NCBI GenBank assembly: GCA_037974965.1
Contig: JBBPFI010000006.1
Span: 1,488,001 to 1,552,000 of the forward strand
Source of the DNA: Dacryopinax spathularia
Taxonomy: Eukaryota; Basidiomycota; Dacrymycetes; Dacrymycetales; Dacrymycetaceae
Reading direction: 5' to 3'
Length of the DNA stretch: 64,000 bases
A model generated the notes under the pieces. The model worked only from the letters and a program-made list of their open reading frames with translations, searched no databases and was not told the origin of the DNA. Shown piece after piece: positions 28,145 to 40,053 of this stretch. The position numbers and the translations under genes were made by a program. Positions within the stretch are counted from its first letter, which is position 1. The number at the start of each line of letters is the position of its first letter.

Positions 28145-28529
28145 TACTGTACGCGCGTGTGAAGGTGACATTGTAACATGTAACAGGGACCAAAAGTCAA
28201 GTGCGAACTTGACTAATGTAACACTTATTTTAGGAAAAAAATCATTTATGTGAATGATTATGTAAGCAAGTTATCCGCTAAATCACCCTTGAAGCAACCA
28301 GATCCTCCTCAAAAACTGCTTCAAAACGGAGAGTGTACCCGCTGATTGCACCAAAGCTTTTAGCAGAAACCAGTTCAGCTACAGACGAGCCAATTTTGAT
28401 GCACAATCTGCCCAAGTTGACATTTGTAACGGAATTTGAAGACAATTGTTCATATGCACTTATCAAGTCTGCTTCCGGCTTAAGGGCTGTGTCCGGAAGC
28501 ATTGTTCACCTTCACACGCGCGTACAGTA
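28145..28529. mobile_element. MITE-like element with 24-bp perfect terminal inverted repeats
   Basis: The 24 bases at 28145-28168 (starting TACTGTACGCGCGTG) recur exactly as the reverse complement at 28506-28529. Directly outside both ends is ACCG (28141-28144 and 28530-28533), a possible 4-bp target duplication. Alternatively TA at both ends is the duplication and the repeat starts CTGTACGC, as in Tc1/mariner-type MITEs. The interior is more AT-rich than the surroundings, codes nothing credible and holds a small hairpin (GTCAAGT/ACTTGAC, 28196-28213). No transposase is present, so it would be non-autonomous. The class is uncertain. Confidence 0.65.
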
Positions 28530-29689
28530 ACCGGCCCTTAAGTGGCGGATGTTCTTATGCGATTAGGCTTGCTCATAGAAGGCCGGACTCATCGTTGCAT
28601 TTGACTTGCTTTGTCCCCGTCCGGTGCCATGGACCCGGGGCAGGAGGACTGCCGAGATGCTTAGCCAATCAAGTTCAGGTCCGGAATGTATTCGATTGAG
28701 CAGACCCGGGTGACATCCAATATTTCGTTCGGACTTGCGCGCGTCGGAACACGTTCCACGTCGGCCGGATGCAAGATCCCCTTGTCCCGATCGCAAGACC
28801 ACAGACTCTAGGGCCGCGTCATGAGCGCATAGATATATTTGGTAGTGGAAACGGAATCAAATTAAATGCTGTACAGACCCAGCTGAGCCTCCACATGATC
28901 CTATGAGAGGAGAAACTAACCAGATTTAGGGGCGAGCTTGGCCAAAGCCAGTGTGCAGTAAACCTGTGATAGGCTTGCGGACAGAGAGGGATGAGGAGCA
29001 GTAGTGAGCAAGGAGTGGCATGTTGCACGCCTTCGAGTTCTGTGGCTGTAATCGCAAGCGTTGACGGAAGCAATTCATCAAAGTCTGGGACTGCCGCCAT
29101 CTTCCCCAGTCCGAACTCAACAGTGAATCCGGCCACCGACGAGCGCTTCATTCGAATCCCACTCTTCATTGGCTGCTGCAAAGTGGTCGTTCAATAGTTG
29201 TCCAAAGAAAGGTAGATGCCGAAGTGGTGATCCCTAAAAAGAAGCCAGCCCCTTGAAATGAAACACCCGCCTCCGGTGCAGTGGCGTTTTCCAGAGCAAG
29301 GCGGGCGCTGCGACCATTCTCCGTAACGCGCCATGCGGCTTTCGGAAGCTAAATTGTAAAAGGCGATTGTGGGTGCTACTCCACGTTGCACGGCGAGGAC
29401 GAGTCAAAGGTCTTTCGGCTAGTCGGGGCTGCGCACAGGCAGGGAAAGAGGCGCTGACGAGGAGGGGGGACTTTGCAGATGGCCGTCTGTGGCGAGGCGG
29501 AGGCGATGAAAAGGTTTTGCGGCACGGCTTAACCCGGCGGGCACGGGACCGGGCAAGACCATGAGTGGGAAGGGGGGAGACCAGGCGGAACCGGATGATA
29601 GTCATCCATGGACCTTTCCCATGTGATAGCCATGCCTAGGGTGTCTCTAATCTGCAGGATCGGGGCGCTGAGAGATCCGGATGCTGCTC

Positions 29690-29945
29690 AGATTCAATGT
29701 CCGCTGCTTGCGGCATCCTTCGCCCCCTTCGCCCCTTGCACCCCCTCTCGCCCTTTGCCCGCGCCCGCTCAGACATCACGCATCTCCGAGAGTGTGTGCT
29801 CCTCCGCGCTTGCCCACCCCCCCGGTCTCCCCATCCCGCTGATGGGCTGAGAGCGCGCGTCGCGCCTCCCCTTTTTTGATCAGCAGCCAGCCCATCTGCT
29901 CCGCCTCCTTCTCTCTTTCTCTCTCTCCTTCCTTCTCTTATTAGG
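29690..29945 (+). promoter_or_regulatory. Pyrimidine-rich promoter tract upstream of the DUF7082 gene
   Basis: Long C/T runs (CTTCGCCCCCTTCGCCCCTT near 29720 and repeated TCTCTTTCTCTCTC near 29910-29935) on the coding strand. CT-rich blocks of this kind sit near transcription starts in highly expressed fungal genes. About 670 bp separates it from the ATG, so a long or spliced 5' UTR is likely. Confidence 0.45.
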
Positions 29946-30618
29946 TGGCAAGCCCTTTACCGGCAAGGCTTGACCCGGAAATCGTCCCATCCGTCCAGCC
30001 TTCAACCCGCCATCTTTGCTATCGTCCTCAAGCCTTGCTAAGCCGGCGACAGCCCCAGTTTCCTCCAAATCCTCTGCCACTCAGGCGCTTCCGAGTCCAG
30101 TATATATTCTGTGTCCCGCTTGAATCATCCGTCTTCCTTTCCCTCTTCCTCAGACAGCCCGTTGAAACAGGCCTGTCTTTTGGCCGCCCAACCTGTTCTC
30201 AGTCTTGGTCTCTTGTTTCGAACTCTGTCTGCAGGACCGACCCTATCCCACCAGAATCCTCATCGAATTCCCACCTCCTCTTAACTTATCTCGGCGGCTT
30301 GTTTCAAGGCAACAACCGGCAGTCGATTTGTGCTAGTCAAAACCAATAGCGAGTTCAGAAAGGTTCGACACATCCGTGTTTCGTCTCGCGTCCAACCCCT
30401 CCATCAAATCTCTACCGTCGCCTTCTGCCCCGGCGCTTTACGACGAAACCAATCCGGACAAGCATTGTTATACGGAATCGCCGCTAGACCTTATTAGTGT
30501 GGCACAATACCCTATAAGGTACGGATTACTTCCGAACCTCCGTTCATTACTTCCGTGACCACAGCCTGACCACCACTTTCCCAGCGACGACTGTCGACCA
30601 CCCATCTCAGACAGCGAA

Positions 30619-32842
30619 ATGATGTCGTACATGCCGTCTCGTGCACCGTTTAACCATAGGTCGTCGCCTTCAGGCAGCAGTTTGTCCTATCCCCAGGGAC
30701 AGTCTCCTAGCGACGTCCACTACGCCGCGTCAACAGCGCCAGCATCCGATTATTCCACCAATATTTCACAATATGGATCAACTCCCGGTTACACCGCCAG
30801 CTCTGTCGGTTGGAACGCTGCACAGTCAACCCCTCTCAACCGCCAAAGCCCCCATCCAGCTTACACTGGGTCGCCGCAGCCTCCGCAGCCTCCAGCAGAT
30901 GCGATCATGACACTGACGCAGGCCTTTCCCGACGCTGTCCAACACAATGGCCTACTCCAAATATCCTCATTCGGACCCGACCGCGGCCCTCCCAATGAAA
31001 GGGTCACAGTCCGCGCTCGGATCCACCCTGGCGAGTCGACGGATCCCGATCGGTCGGTACGAATACTATTCGACGATAGCCCTTCTATGGCCGAACGTAT
31101 CACCCGCGTGGAGCAAGGCAACATGCTCTTCGAGCTGTGGGTTCGCGTTCCCAACTTGGGGTCCATGCCGGCTAGTGTGCGCTTGAAAGCGCAACTGTGC
31201 AGTGGGCAGGGCCTAGTTCAGGACGAAGTCGAATTCGGTAACTTCGAATACAATCCCTCAGGTTCGCCGCATATAGTCAAGTCTGTAGAGTGAAAGCTGA
31301 TCGGCATGCTGATACTCCAGATCCTTTGCGACGCGCAGTGGCAGGCGAGAGGCGGATGCGCGAGGAAGACGATTACCCCGATCGCAATGTGCGCCGTGCG
31401 GTTCGTCCGCCTTCTTTACCTCGCTATCATCCGGGTGGCACGCCTCGAAGCGTTTCAGGGGACGTGGGTATCACCGGTCCATATGGCGCCCTGTCGGCCG
31501 CTATGAGCCCGGCCGCATCCATGGGGGCGTTCCAATCACCGGCTCTGCATGGAAGTCCCATGCAGACCACGCCTCTGATGCAGGGCGGTCTCTGGACGGG
31601 CGGAGCTGGACCGTCTCATCACCCTGGCATGATGACGCCCGGGACACTTTCTCAGGAGGTCTCTCTCATGCGGACCACGCAGATAGGCTCTGGCAATGGC
31701 TTCACGCAGAATCAGTCGTTGGGCAAAGTTACGCTGGAGCTGCAGGGCAAGCTATCCAATATGGCGCTGGGGTGGTGAGTATATGCGCATATATGCGGCA
31801 TACACCTACAAGTATGTTGATGCTGAATCTTCAATAGGTCCCACGAAGAGGTAGCAGCTAGTCGCCGGCTTGTGCAGTTCTCGCGGTCCCTAGAAGATGG
31901 TATTTTGAAGGTGCAATTCCGCCCGATCAAACCTGAAGCCTACGTACACGGTACCGTCGTTGTCTCCTGCATTTACCGCCGTGATGGTGCCCCCGATGAG
32001 CGCGATAAATGCTACATCACCTCCGTCGACGCTCTGCAGCTCCTCGAGGCCATTATCGCAACTCCATTCAGCGTCGAGGAGAAGAACCGCATTCGCCGCA
32101 ATCTGGAGGGCTTCAAGCCTATCACGGTTTCCAAGCACAAGCCGGATCAGGAAAACTTCTTCAAGCTCATCATGGAGTTCCAGGCTCCCAAGCCTCGCAA
32201 CATTGAGAAAGACGTCAAGGTGTTCAAATGGGAGCATCTCGAACAGGCCTTGCACAAGATAATCGACAAATACGTGAGTGTACCGTCCACGCACGCTGCA
32301 ATGTACGCATAGCTCAATGACCCTCACAGTCGGTGACCGGTATAACTGATGCCTCGCAGGGACTTCTTCGAGAGCGGTCCAGGTCTCCCCGGACCGACGT
32401 TCACCCCTCACCCACCCCAGCCCGGAGCCGGGTCGTCTCGGGCCGCTCCCAGATCCTGAAAGCTGAGCCGGTCGACTCCGCCATTAATGACTTCCAATAT
32501 GGAGAAACGTACGAGTTGGCCGACCATGACGCCTCTCAAGGCAGTCTGGGCATCCAACCTGGCGGTTACGACCAATATTCTATGGCTCAGCCCAGCAATA
32601 ACATTCAGTACTCCCTGCCTTCTATGCCTTCTTACGACCCCGCCTCCAACGGTGCTACCGACATAACGAACGACGTGGGCTGGAACCCCATGGATTACCT
32701 TACCGACCCCCCCTCGACTGGTGGCGTGCAGCAGGCCGCAAGTGGTAGCACTTCAGCCGCAGAATCACAGCCTATGTACGCGCACCCTCCCGCACTGTCA
32801 ACTCCGCAGAAGGATCAGTCTCGCGCAGCTCCCTCCTCCTGA
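30619..32842 (+). CDS. DUF7082 domain protein (putative regulator)
   Basis: This is a fungal protein with the conserved DUF7082 module, probably nuclear. ATG 30619 (a second in-frame ATG is at 30622) starts a Ser/Pro/Tyr-rich region. A beta-rich segment follows (LQISSFGPDRGPPNERVTV, MLFELWVRVPNLGSM). The first intron joins NPS to DPLRRAVAGERR in phase. A second disordered part, rich in Met/Gly/Pro, leads to the DUF7082 core on exon 3: ASRRLVQFSRSLEDGIL, CYITSVDALQLLE, FSVEEKNRIRRNLEG and PKPRNIEKDVKVFKWEHL. The C-terminal exon is disordered with a weak acidic WNPMDYL motif that could act in activation. The biochemical role is not known. Confidence 0.85.
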
Positions 32843-34488
32843 TCGCATCCCCAGCCTGTACATACCGCGACCCTCGCGACATCCGCCTTTTACCTGCCCG
32901 TGTTCGCTTGCGAACTGGTTTCCCTCGTGTAGTTGTACGCGAATCCTGGAGTGTAACCTCAAGGACGATGGCTTGCCCTTCTTGCTTCTCCTGCTGTTTC
33001 TATCACCACGCGTCTCCTCTGTAGCAACCCTCTACTCTTCGCCGTCCATCACTCGCGTTTCTGCGGTATCCACTCTCCTGCATGTTCTGATGTTTTATGG
33101 CGTCGTCGTTACTCCTCGATAAGTAAAAGTACCGTACGAGCTCACTAGTTACTCCCTTCTCTTAATCGCTAGACACCAATGAAATGACCGCTGAATTCCT
33201 CACATCGTCTTCGGCGAGGGGCGCGCTCTAGTGAGCTCGCTGACGCTTGGCACGTAGTCACCGCCGACAGCGGTGTCCGACCGGCCAAGGCCGGCGGTGT
33301 ACCCTGCGCTTAGGGGGTTGTCTTATCCCACGCATGGCTTTGTTCCAGGGGTTCACGTCAATCTCAGACAGGGCATCTCATACAAACCGTGGCGCCCGAC
33401 CAGGCACATCATTCCCCCCATCTGCAACATTCCAGTCATGTCAGTGCCGCAGAGGACTGAAAGCCCAGCACGTCATTTCTACACAACTTTCTTGACTAAA
33501 ATTAAAGACAATGCTACCGAACACGCGCTGTACGCAGCGTCCGAAGAGGGAGCAACCCACACTGAAACGCTCTGAGCCACCACTGAAGTCAGCACCTAAC
33601 AGACAACAGTCCATGTCCACGCTCAATAACGGCGAGGACATTTACGGTACCACATGCTTCCTTCCGGCCAACCGCCGATGTTTGGCCGGCATCATCATGT
33701 ACCAACGTACCGAGTCCTTCAGGGACGCTTGTCAATATAAAAGAAGGTTCTATTCCTTAACGGCGGTGAAATGGTACGGACCCTCGATAATGAGTCTAGC
33801 CCACAGATGAGGACCCAAACTACCCTATTGTGACCGTTGCCGGATTCGGCGTAGGATGCCCATGTAAGGCAGTCTGTGGCGACATGGTAACAATAGATAG
33901 CAGGCATGATTAGTGGCCCTCAGTCCTACCACCAGAAGCTGGAGACACGTTGGAATATCCTTATGCTTGAGGGAACGTTGGTATTTCCAGGTAAGGGGTC
34001 AAGGTAGAACCTCGATGTTAGAGCGTCAGTACTCCACACCTACAGCTGCAGACTCCGATGCATTAAATCCCGAGAACTTACACGGCGCTTGAGTGCTGGG
34101 GAAATCTCTATCGTAAATATTCATCATGGGTGAAGACGAGAATCGACCATGAATCCCCATCCTATCGATAACTTCCGGTGAGGGCGTGCATATATTTGGA
34201 TGGGATGAGAGAAGGTGAGAGCATCCTCGTGCTTCCTGGTCGTTAAGGCAGATGGTCCCGGGACGGACAGGCAAGCCGGAGGCAAGCTCAAAGAGGAAGG
34301 AGACCCGTGTTTTCTCGGATGCAATTCCTTTGAGACGCTTGGTCTTCGCGCTTTCGCTCGCGACCAATTGTCCGCTCCCTTACATTCCACAAAGGGAGCC
34401 TTCGGCGCTCGTTTACTCCGCGCCATACATTCAAGTCGTACTGTCGACGGGCAACTGGATACTGAGCCGGTAGTTCTGGCCTCCAACT
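32843..34488. other. Intergenic region before the histone deacetylase gene
   Basis: 1.65 kb with no supported gene. The first 280 bp is likely 3' UTR. A 12-bp inverted repeat (CGAGCTCACTAG, 33137-33148 and 33228-33239) lies shortly downstream. The open frame 33273-33575 (100 codons) has no recognisable feature. Confidence 0.45.
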
Positions 34489-37396
34489 ATGGCTATCGCT
34501 GAAGGCGGGCAATCTGGCACCCGCGCCACCTCGCTCCCCCCACCGAGGAGCCCTGGCTTCTTCAACAAGCATGAGATCAATCGCACCGGTTACGTGTACG
34601 ATATCCGAATGATGCTGCACCATGATGGAATGGACGAAGACGCGGATGACCGACATCCTGAACGTCCAAAGCGTATATCGGTCATTTATGATACTCTGTA
34701 CAACGCCGGGGTTATCAAACGTATGCGTCGACTCCCTATAAGAGATGCCACGCGCCAAGAAATCGGCCTGGTCCACCCGCCATCTCTCCTTGCGAAAATG
34801 GATCAGATGGAAGGTAGATTATACACTTGCACATCGGAGCTGATACTGACTCTTGGCGCTGTAGCTATGCTAATGGGAGAAGACGCCGATGTCGCTTTGG
34901 ATGCCACCAGAGGCTACTATGAGTCATTGTCCCTCTACGTTCATCCGGCGACTTCGCTCTGTGCTCGGCTGAGCTGCGGAGGGGTGATTGAGGCGACGAT
35001 GGCAGTGGCTACTGGTGTTGTGCGGAATTCCTTCGCTATCGTTCGGCCCCCTGGACATCATGCCGAGCCCGAAGAGCACATGGGCTTCTGCTTCTACAAC
35101 AATGTGGCTGTGGCTACCCGGGTAGTACAGGAACGAACTTCAATAAGAAAGATCCTCATTCTGGACTGGTAAGTCTCCGCCAGCATGTAATCTTCTATGC
35201 CTGACCCGAGAATATAGGGATGTTCATCATGGTACGTGTCACTGACCGCCGATCATGACAAAGAATCGAACTTCTTCTCAGGTAATGGGACTCAGGCTGC
35301 TTTCTATGACGACCCAGATGTTCTCTACATATCACTGCATCGCTACGAGGGAGGGAACTTCTACCCGGGCGGGCCAGGTGGCGGGATGGATAAATGCGGA
35401 ACAGGAATGGGTGTCGGTCGGTAAGTTCTCCCCGAGCGTGACGCGGGTTGCTGCTCATCAAGTCAGAAATGTCAATATCCCATGGCCCACTGGCGGTATG
35501 GGTGACGGTGACTATATACATGCATTCCAGAAACTAGTGCTGCCAATTGCCTACGAATTCGCGCCTGAACTCGTGATAAGTAAGTTCATCTATCTTCACA
35601 CGCGGCAACCCAATCTCACATACCCCGGGCAGTTTCCGCGGGTTTCGATGCTGCCGAGGGGGATCAGTTGGGAGGGTGCCACGTCACACCTGCGTGCTAT
35701 GCACATATGACACATATGATGGAGGTGCTGGCTGGCGGTAAACTGGTTGTCGCATTAGAGGTCAGTCGTATCAGAGCCGCTCAGAATCCCAGTCACAAAC
35801 GCATATCGAACCCAGGGAGGCTACAATCTTAATGCACTATCCCAATCGGGGCTTGCTGTTGGGGAGACCCTCATTGGAGAAGTCCCTCCCGAGATGCCAT
35901 CCCTCGTCGCTAGCGAAGCGGGAACTGAAACAGTTTGGCAAGTTGCCCACTATCAGAGTCAGTACTGGAGGAATATCAATCCGAAGGCGTGCGAACCGAA
36001 ACCAGGCAAGTGATTCGCGTCTAGTCTGAGCCTTCTCTGATACATTATGTAGAGGAGGGCCCGGTGTTTAGCGTGTCGCGTATGTACTTTTGTCGCGTAG
36101 TGCCTGTTGACGTGCTGATGTGCTTTCAGAAATATTACAGACCCACAGATTGCAAGATCTTAGCAAGCAGTACGGCATGCTCAGCATACCTTTGGCAGAC
36201 GCAGATCTGCGCGCCAGATTCTCAAGTCAGGTGCTTGCTTCGTGAGACTATCATTTGCTCTTCTTCGGTATGTTTCTGAACGCCTACGTCTTAGATCGCA
36301 TCTTTTGGATGACAACACGGAAACAGTCATTCTCTTCATCCATGATTTGTGGGTTTGTTCTTGTTGGAGTGCAATAGGACGTAAGCTGATCGCTCCATCA
36401 GCGGGAACTTGAGGGTAGAATTGGAGAGCGGGATGAGGGTTGATGTTAAGATGGAGCATTCGTACTTGGTCAGCTGTGAGTTACCAACCATGTAGAGTCA
36501 GCACTAAGTATGGTGCAGATCGACTCAAGTCGGCGTGTGATCGATTGGGCGGATTCCCGAAATTACGCTCTCCTAGACGTCAACCTTCTGCTCCATCATG
36601 TTGTAGAGGAGGAACCTGAACACCCAGTACGTTCCGCAGGTATGGCGCTGAGCCTATCTCACCTTCCGCGCAGATCAATCTCGTGGACCATCCCAATGGG
36701 TATAGGGATATCCTCCTGAAACTGGCTACCTACCTATGGGACAATTACATGGAGTACGACTGTGTCTCCAGTTCTATCGGACGTGGCTAACGTTCTCCGC
36801 AGCCTATCTGCAGCCAAGAACTTCATCCTCATTGGCTATGGTTCTGGCTGTCAGGCACTTATAGATCTTCTATACCAAAGAAGTGCATTTCCCCCCCAGC
36901 TCTTCTTGTTCCTCGTACTGATGACTGATGCAGAAGTATATCTTGACAAGCGTGTCAAGAGAATAGTTCAAGTCAACGGGATGAACACCGTCCCACTGGC
37001 GCCCAGAGATGACGAGGACTTGAGACGATGGTATTACAGGGCAAGTTCATTGCCTAATCCGTTTCTCAATTATGCTCATCGAAAGGCAAGAACTCTATCG
37101 TTGTTCTTCCCGCCAAACATCGCTTGGCCCTCGATAGCGAGAAACTGCTAAAGAGACACGGAAAGTTGATTCCTTGTAGTAAGCCGAGTCCTGCGCCATA
37201 AATCCGAGCCAGAGTCTAATAAGGACCAGGTGAAACGAAGGCAGCTAAGGTCATGGAGTGGACTGTAGAACATGTCCTGAAGACCGTCATTGACCAGAAG
37301 ATCGCCCCCTCCCCTTCGGTAACAAGCCAGGCCGCTCATCATGCCAGCATATCCGCGATCAACGGCAGTGACCATAACGATGTGGAGATGCTTTAA
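34489..37396 (+). CDS. HDA1: Class II histone deacetylase HDA1-like with C-terminal Arb2-like domain
   Basis: This is a zinc-dependent lysine deacetylase of the HDA1/Clr3 class, acting in gene silencing in the nucleus. ATG 34489 gives [16 protein letters not shown]. The catalytic domain runs from [10 protein letters not shown] through RPERPKRI-type sequence ([15 protein letters not shown]), [17 protein letters not shown], the zinc-site [39 protein letters not shown] and [16 protein letters not shown] is coded by a 14-nt exon (35218-35231) between introns of 49 and 50 nt. After about residue 430 comes the Arb2-like part ([56 protein letters not shown]). The tail ends SDHNDVEML with TAA at 37394. 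There are about a dozen introns; those between 35990 and 36420 are only roughly placed. Confidence 0.92.
35218..35231 (+). other. 14-nt micro-exon carrying the HDAC DVHHG motif
   Basis: Acceptor ATATAG, then exon GGATGTTCATCATG, then donor GTACGT. The flanking exons end ..GACTG and begin GTAATGGG, giving W-D-V-H-H-G-N-G in frame. Skipping it would remove zinc-site residues and shift the frame. Confidence 0.82.
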
Positions 37397-37981
37397 CGCC
37401 CTTAATACCTAGATTTTCTGTGAGTCACTGTGTCATCGTAATTGTGAGCATTGTAATATACAAACAATATACCTGTACAAGTTAGGCGATCTTCGTCAAT
37501 GCATATAGTCCCGACTCCAAGGGGGGTTTGCAGGGAGTGTCATCGTGAGTTAGTACAGTTTCCGGTTTCCATCCCTGTGCATCCTGGGACGGGCGCTGTT
37601 CAGCGGGACAGAGATTTCCACACATGGTGTAATACTTACGACTAACAGAGGGAGCGGACTATCGGCCACAAATGTGTATCACAGCAGTAGGCAGGATGAG
37701 GACCGCGAAATCCGGTCTTTTGTTCTTCAAACAATCCATTGAGTGGTTTGTACAGTGGGAGATATCCATGCTACCGTGTTATACGGAAAGATATATGGAA
37801 AGATATATATGCAGTGGAAGGGTATGCTGGTGTAAAGATGAGCAAGGCAAAGTGGATATGAAAAGTGGACATGCGACAACTTAATACATGCGATATAGAG
37901 ATAATAGAGATAAGATGGCGAGTGTGAGGATTCTGCAACGCTGCGGCAGCTATGTATCGGCGGCGCACATCTTCGCTGGAA
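37397..37981. other. Convergent 3' region between HDA1-like and metacaspase-like 2
   Basis: 585 bp between two stops, with no supported gene. It includes an ATATATGG-type repeat around 37788-37810. The 37672-37884 open frame looks random. Confidence 0.45.
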
Positions 37982-40053
37982 TCACAATGTAAAAGGCTCA
38001 TCCCATCGTTCTGCCTAGAGAACAGTCAGGCCCGAACAAGAATAACAGCAAGACGGGACAGACCGTCATCTCTCGCGAAGACGAAAGCTGTTGGAGAAGG
38101 TTAGTCAAAATATAGAGCAAGAGAACAGTTCGGCTCACAGATGGTATATTAGGTTTGACGTGTTCGCTGTGGATACGAATATTAGCACACGCGTAGGAGT
38201 GGGTAACCTTGCTTCACCTGAAAGCTCCCAACATCTGAAAGAAGGTCAGCGGGTGTCCTAAAACCGCACGTCAACGAGATCGAATGGTAGAGCCGACACG
38301 GACGTACTGTACTCCTGGTGGATATGTGTGAGGAATCGAGCCAGACTAGCGCTGTCCGGGCTCTTCTGATGATCCGAGCAAGCTCCCAGCGCCACCTGAA
38401 GGGTGTAAGTCCGAAGTGATCATCCCAAAATGGAAGGACAGGCCGAACTCACAACGTCTGCATCGACGTACTCCCAGTCATCAGGCCGGTATTTGGGCGC
38501 AGGAAGGAGAGCAACCGTCGCGACGGCATCAGTCTCCAGTAGGCAAGACATCATGTGACTGTGCAGAGCGGCGATAGCACGATATACTGGTGACTTCACC
38601 GGCCGGGTTACACCATATTCTGAGTCGGAAGGGTTGTCCATCAGCTGTAGTCCAGAACATTCGGCCTGGCGGCCCGGGCCAGCTGATATTCGGGGAGGCG
38701 CGTGGTTGACAGCCTTCCTCAGAACCAGATTCGCGCGTTGCAGTGTCCATCGTGGAATTACGGTGACGAGTGATAAGCCTCTGGTGACTGTCGTGTCGGG
38801 CTCAAGCCCCAGAGCACGGGAAAGCCTGGGCCGAAGAACCAGGGGGGTAGACGAAGGCTTCTGGGAGGTTTGGGTTTTCCGCGAGTTTGCGTTTCCATTG
38901 GCAAGCCAATCTAACTTACAGTGTTAACCGCATCAACAACGAAGAGAGATGAGGTACTCACGCGGTCGTGAGAGGAGACGAGCGCGTGCGAGCTTGCCAG
39001 GTGAGAATTGAAGCTCGTCGAAGATGTACGGGAACTGGAGATCTAGCGTAAGCATTAGTGAGAGGATCCACGGCACACTGTATCTCTTCATACCTAAAGC
39101 CGTTCCAGAATGGCAACACTATGAAAACGTCAGCATATTCCTTCATACGAATGGAACCTGTTGACGCACGTCGATCAGGGCGAGGAGCCGAGTGTGCGCG
39201 GGAAGGGGTCGAGCCAGCAGCCGATTGAGGTCATCGTCGATGATGAAGCCCGACTGCTCCTCGTCGCCATGAAAGAGGAATCTCGGTCGCCCAGTGCCAT
39301 CGAAAGCTTCCTCCACTCTCGCGTTGAGTAGAGCATCAACGGGCACAACGGCTAAAGCACGGTGTTTTTAGCTATCTAGCAGAGTTTGGGAGGAATGCGA
39401 CGTACCCTCGTTCTGACCGTCTCGCTCTCTGTTCTTAGGGTCGATCTGTTGCGCCCCATGTCCGGAAACTATGGGGTGTAAGCAATCTGCCACTCCCTCC
39501 AACAGGCCACATACAGTAGAACAGGAGCTTATAGTCGTGTTCCGCATCTTGCACCGCACGCTGCACGAGCCATGCTATCGCGTCGAGGATGTTCTTTCGA
39601 GTGGGGTCGACGTCGCCTTCTCGGTCTGCGAGCACTCTGATGTTCTCCTCTGGGTATCCATACACTGAAGGGCATATTAGAGGCTATTGGACACGTGGTC
39701 CGATAGATTGCGCACCATTGACCAACAGCTTCTTCATGAGATCAACATCCTCATGCGTACAGTCCAAATGCACCCTCACATCCTCGTATCGCAGATAACG
39801 TATGCCAATTAGTAGAGCGAACCTGCGGGAGCGCGGCGGCTCTCTCCGTAAGCTCGACAGGCACGGCATGACAGGCAGGAAGTTGCTGCAGACAATGGGA
39901 CCTTCCTCCAATGCCGAACGAGGGTTGAAGATGTTGTCTAGGTCGGTATGGGGCCAGCGTCGAAGGTCCTATGAACCTTCAGCCGAGCAACACTGCGACG
40001 GACAAGGAATTGATCGTGTTGATTGCAGTCCTTGAAGCGTCTGAAGGGCTCAT
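37982..40053 (-). CDS. Metacaspase-like protein 2 (canonical His/Cys dyad)
   Basis: This is a caspase-fold cysteine peptidase and the best preserved of the three paralogues. The p20 part begins RRFALLIGIRYLRYEDV. Across short introns follow VYGYPEENIRVLADREGD, the catalytic-His strand LLFYFSGHGAQQ, then DGQNEAVVPVDA and SGFIIDDDLNRLLARPL, TRLLALID. The nucleophile motif CCHSGTAL sits on a 25-nt exon (39118-39094) and continues DLQFPYIFDEL. The p10 part is VALGACSDHQKSPDSASLARFL, HPLTFFQMLGAFSEHVKPNIPS, LSSSREMT and a last exon AERWDEPFTL (TGA at 37982). Both catalytic residues are present. The 5' end is uncertain: coding is clear up to about 39968, where an intron acceptor (TTCATAG) seems to lie. 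ATG 40053 is the nearest upstream start but does not join in phase by an obvious intron. Confidence 0.82.
39094..39118 (-). other. 25-nt micro-exon carrying the caspase Cys motif (gene 2)
   Basis: Codes C-C-H-S-G-T-A-L plus one base of the following Asp codon. On the minus strand it is preceded by TTTCATAG and followed by GTATGAAG. Size and phase are the same as in genes 1 and 3. Confidence 0.88.

Larger units (their letters stand above)
27964..30618. other. Gene-poor interval before the DUF7082 gene
   Basis: 2.65 kb without a supported gene. It holds the 385-bp inverted-repeat element at 28145-28529 and small open frames I cannot recognise (28819-29181 minus, 120 codons; 29234-29605 minus, 123 codons). 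It also has a long pyrimidine-rich leader region from about 29690 that belongs to the next gene. Confidence 0.5.

Noticed and set aside
28278-28502. 74-codon minus-strand ORF
   Set aside because: It lies wholly inside the MITE-like element and has no match to any transposase motif.
28819-29181. 120-codon minus-strand ORF as a small gene
   Set aside because: The first half looks plausible but the rest is not, and there is no second exon or motif to confirm it.
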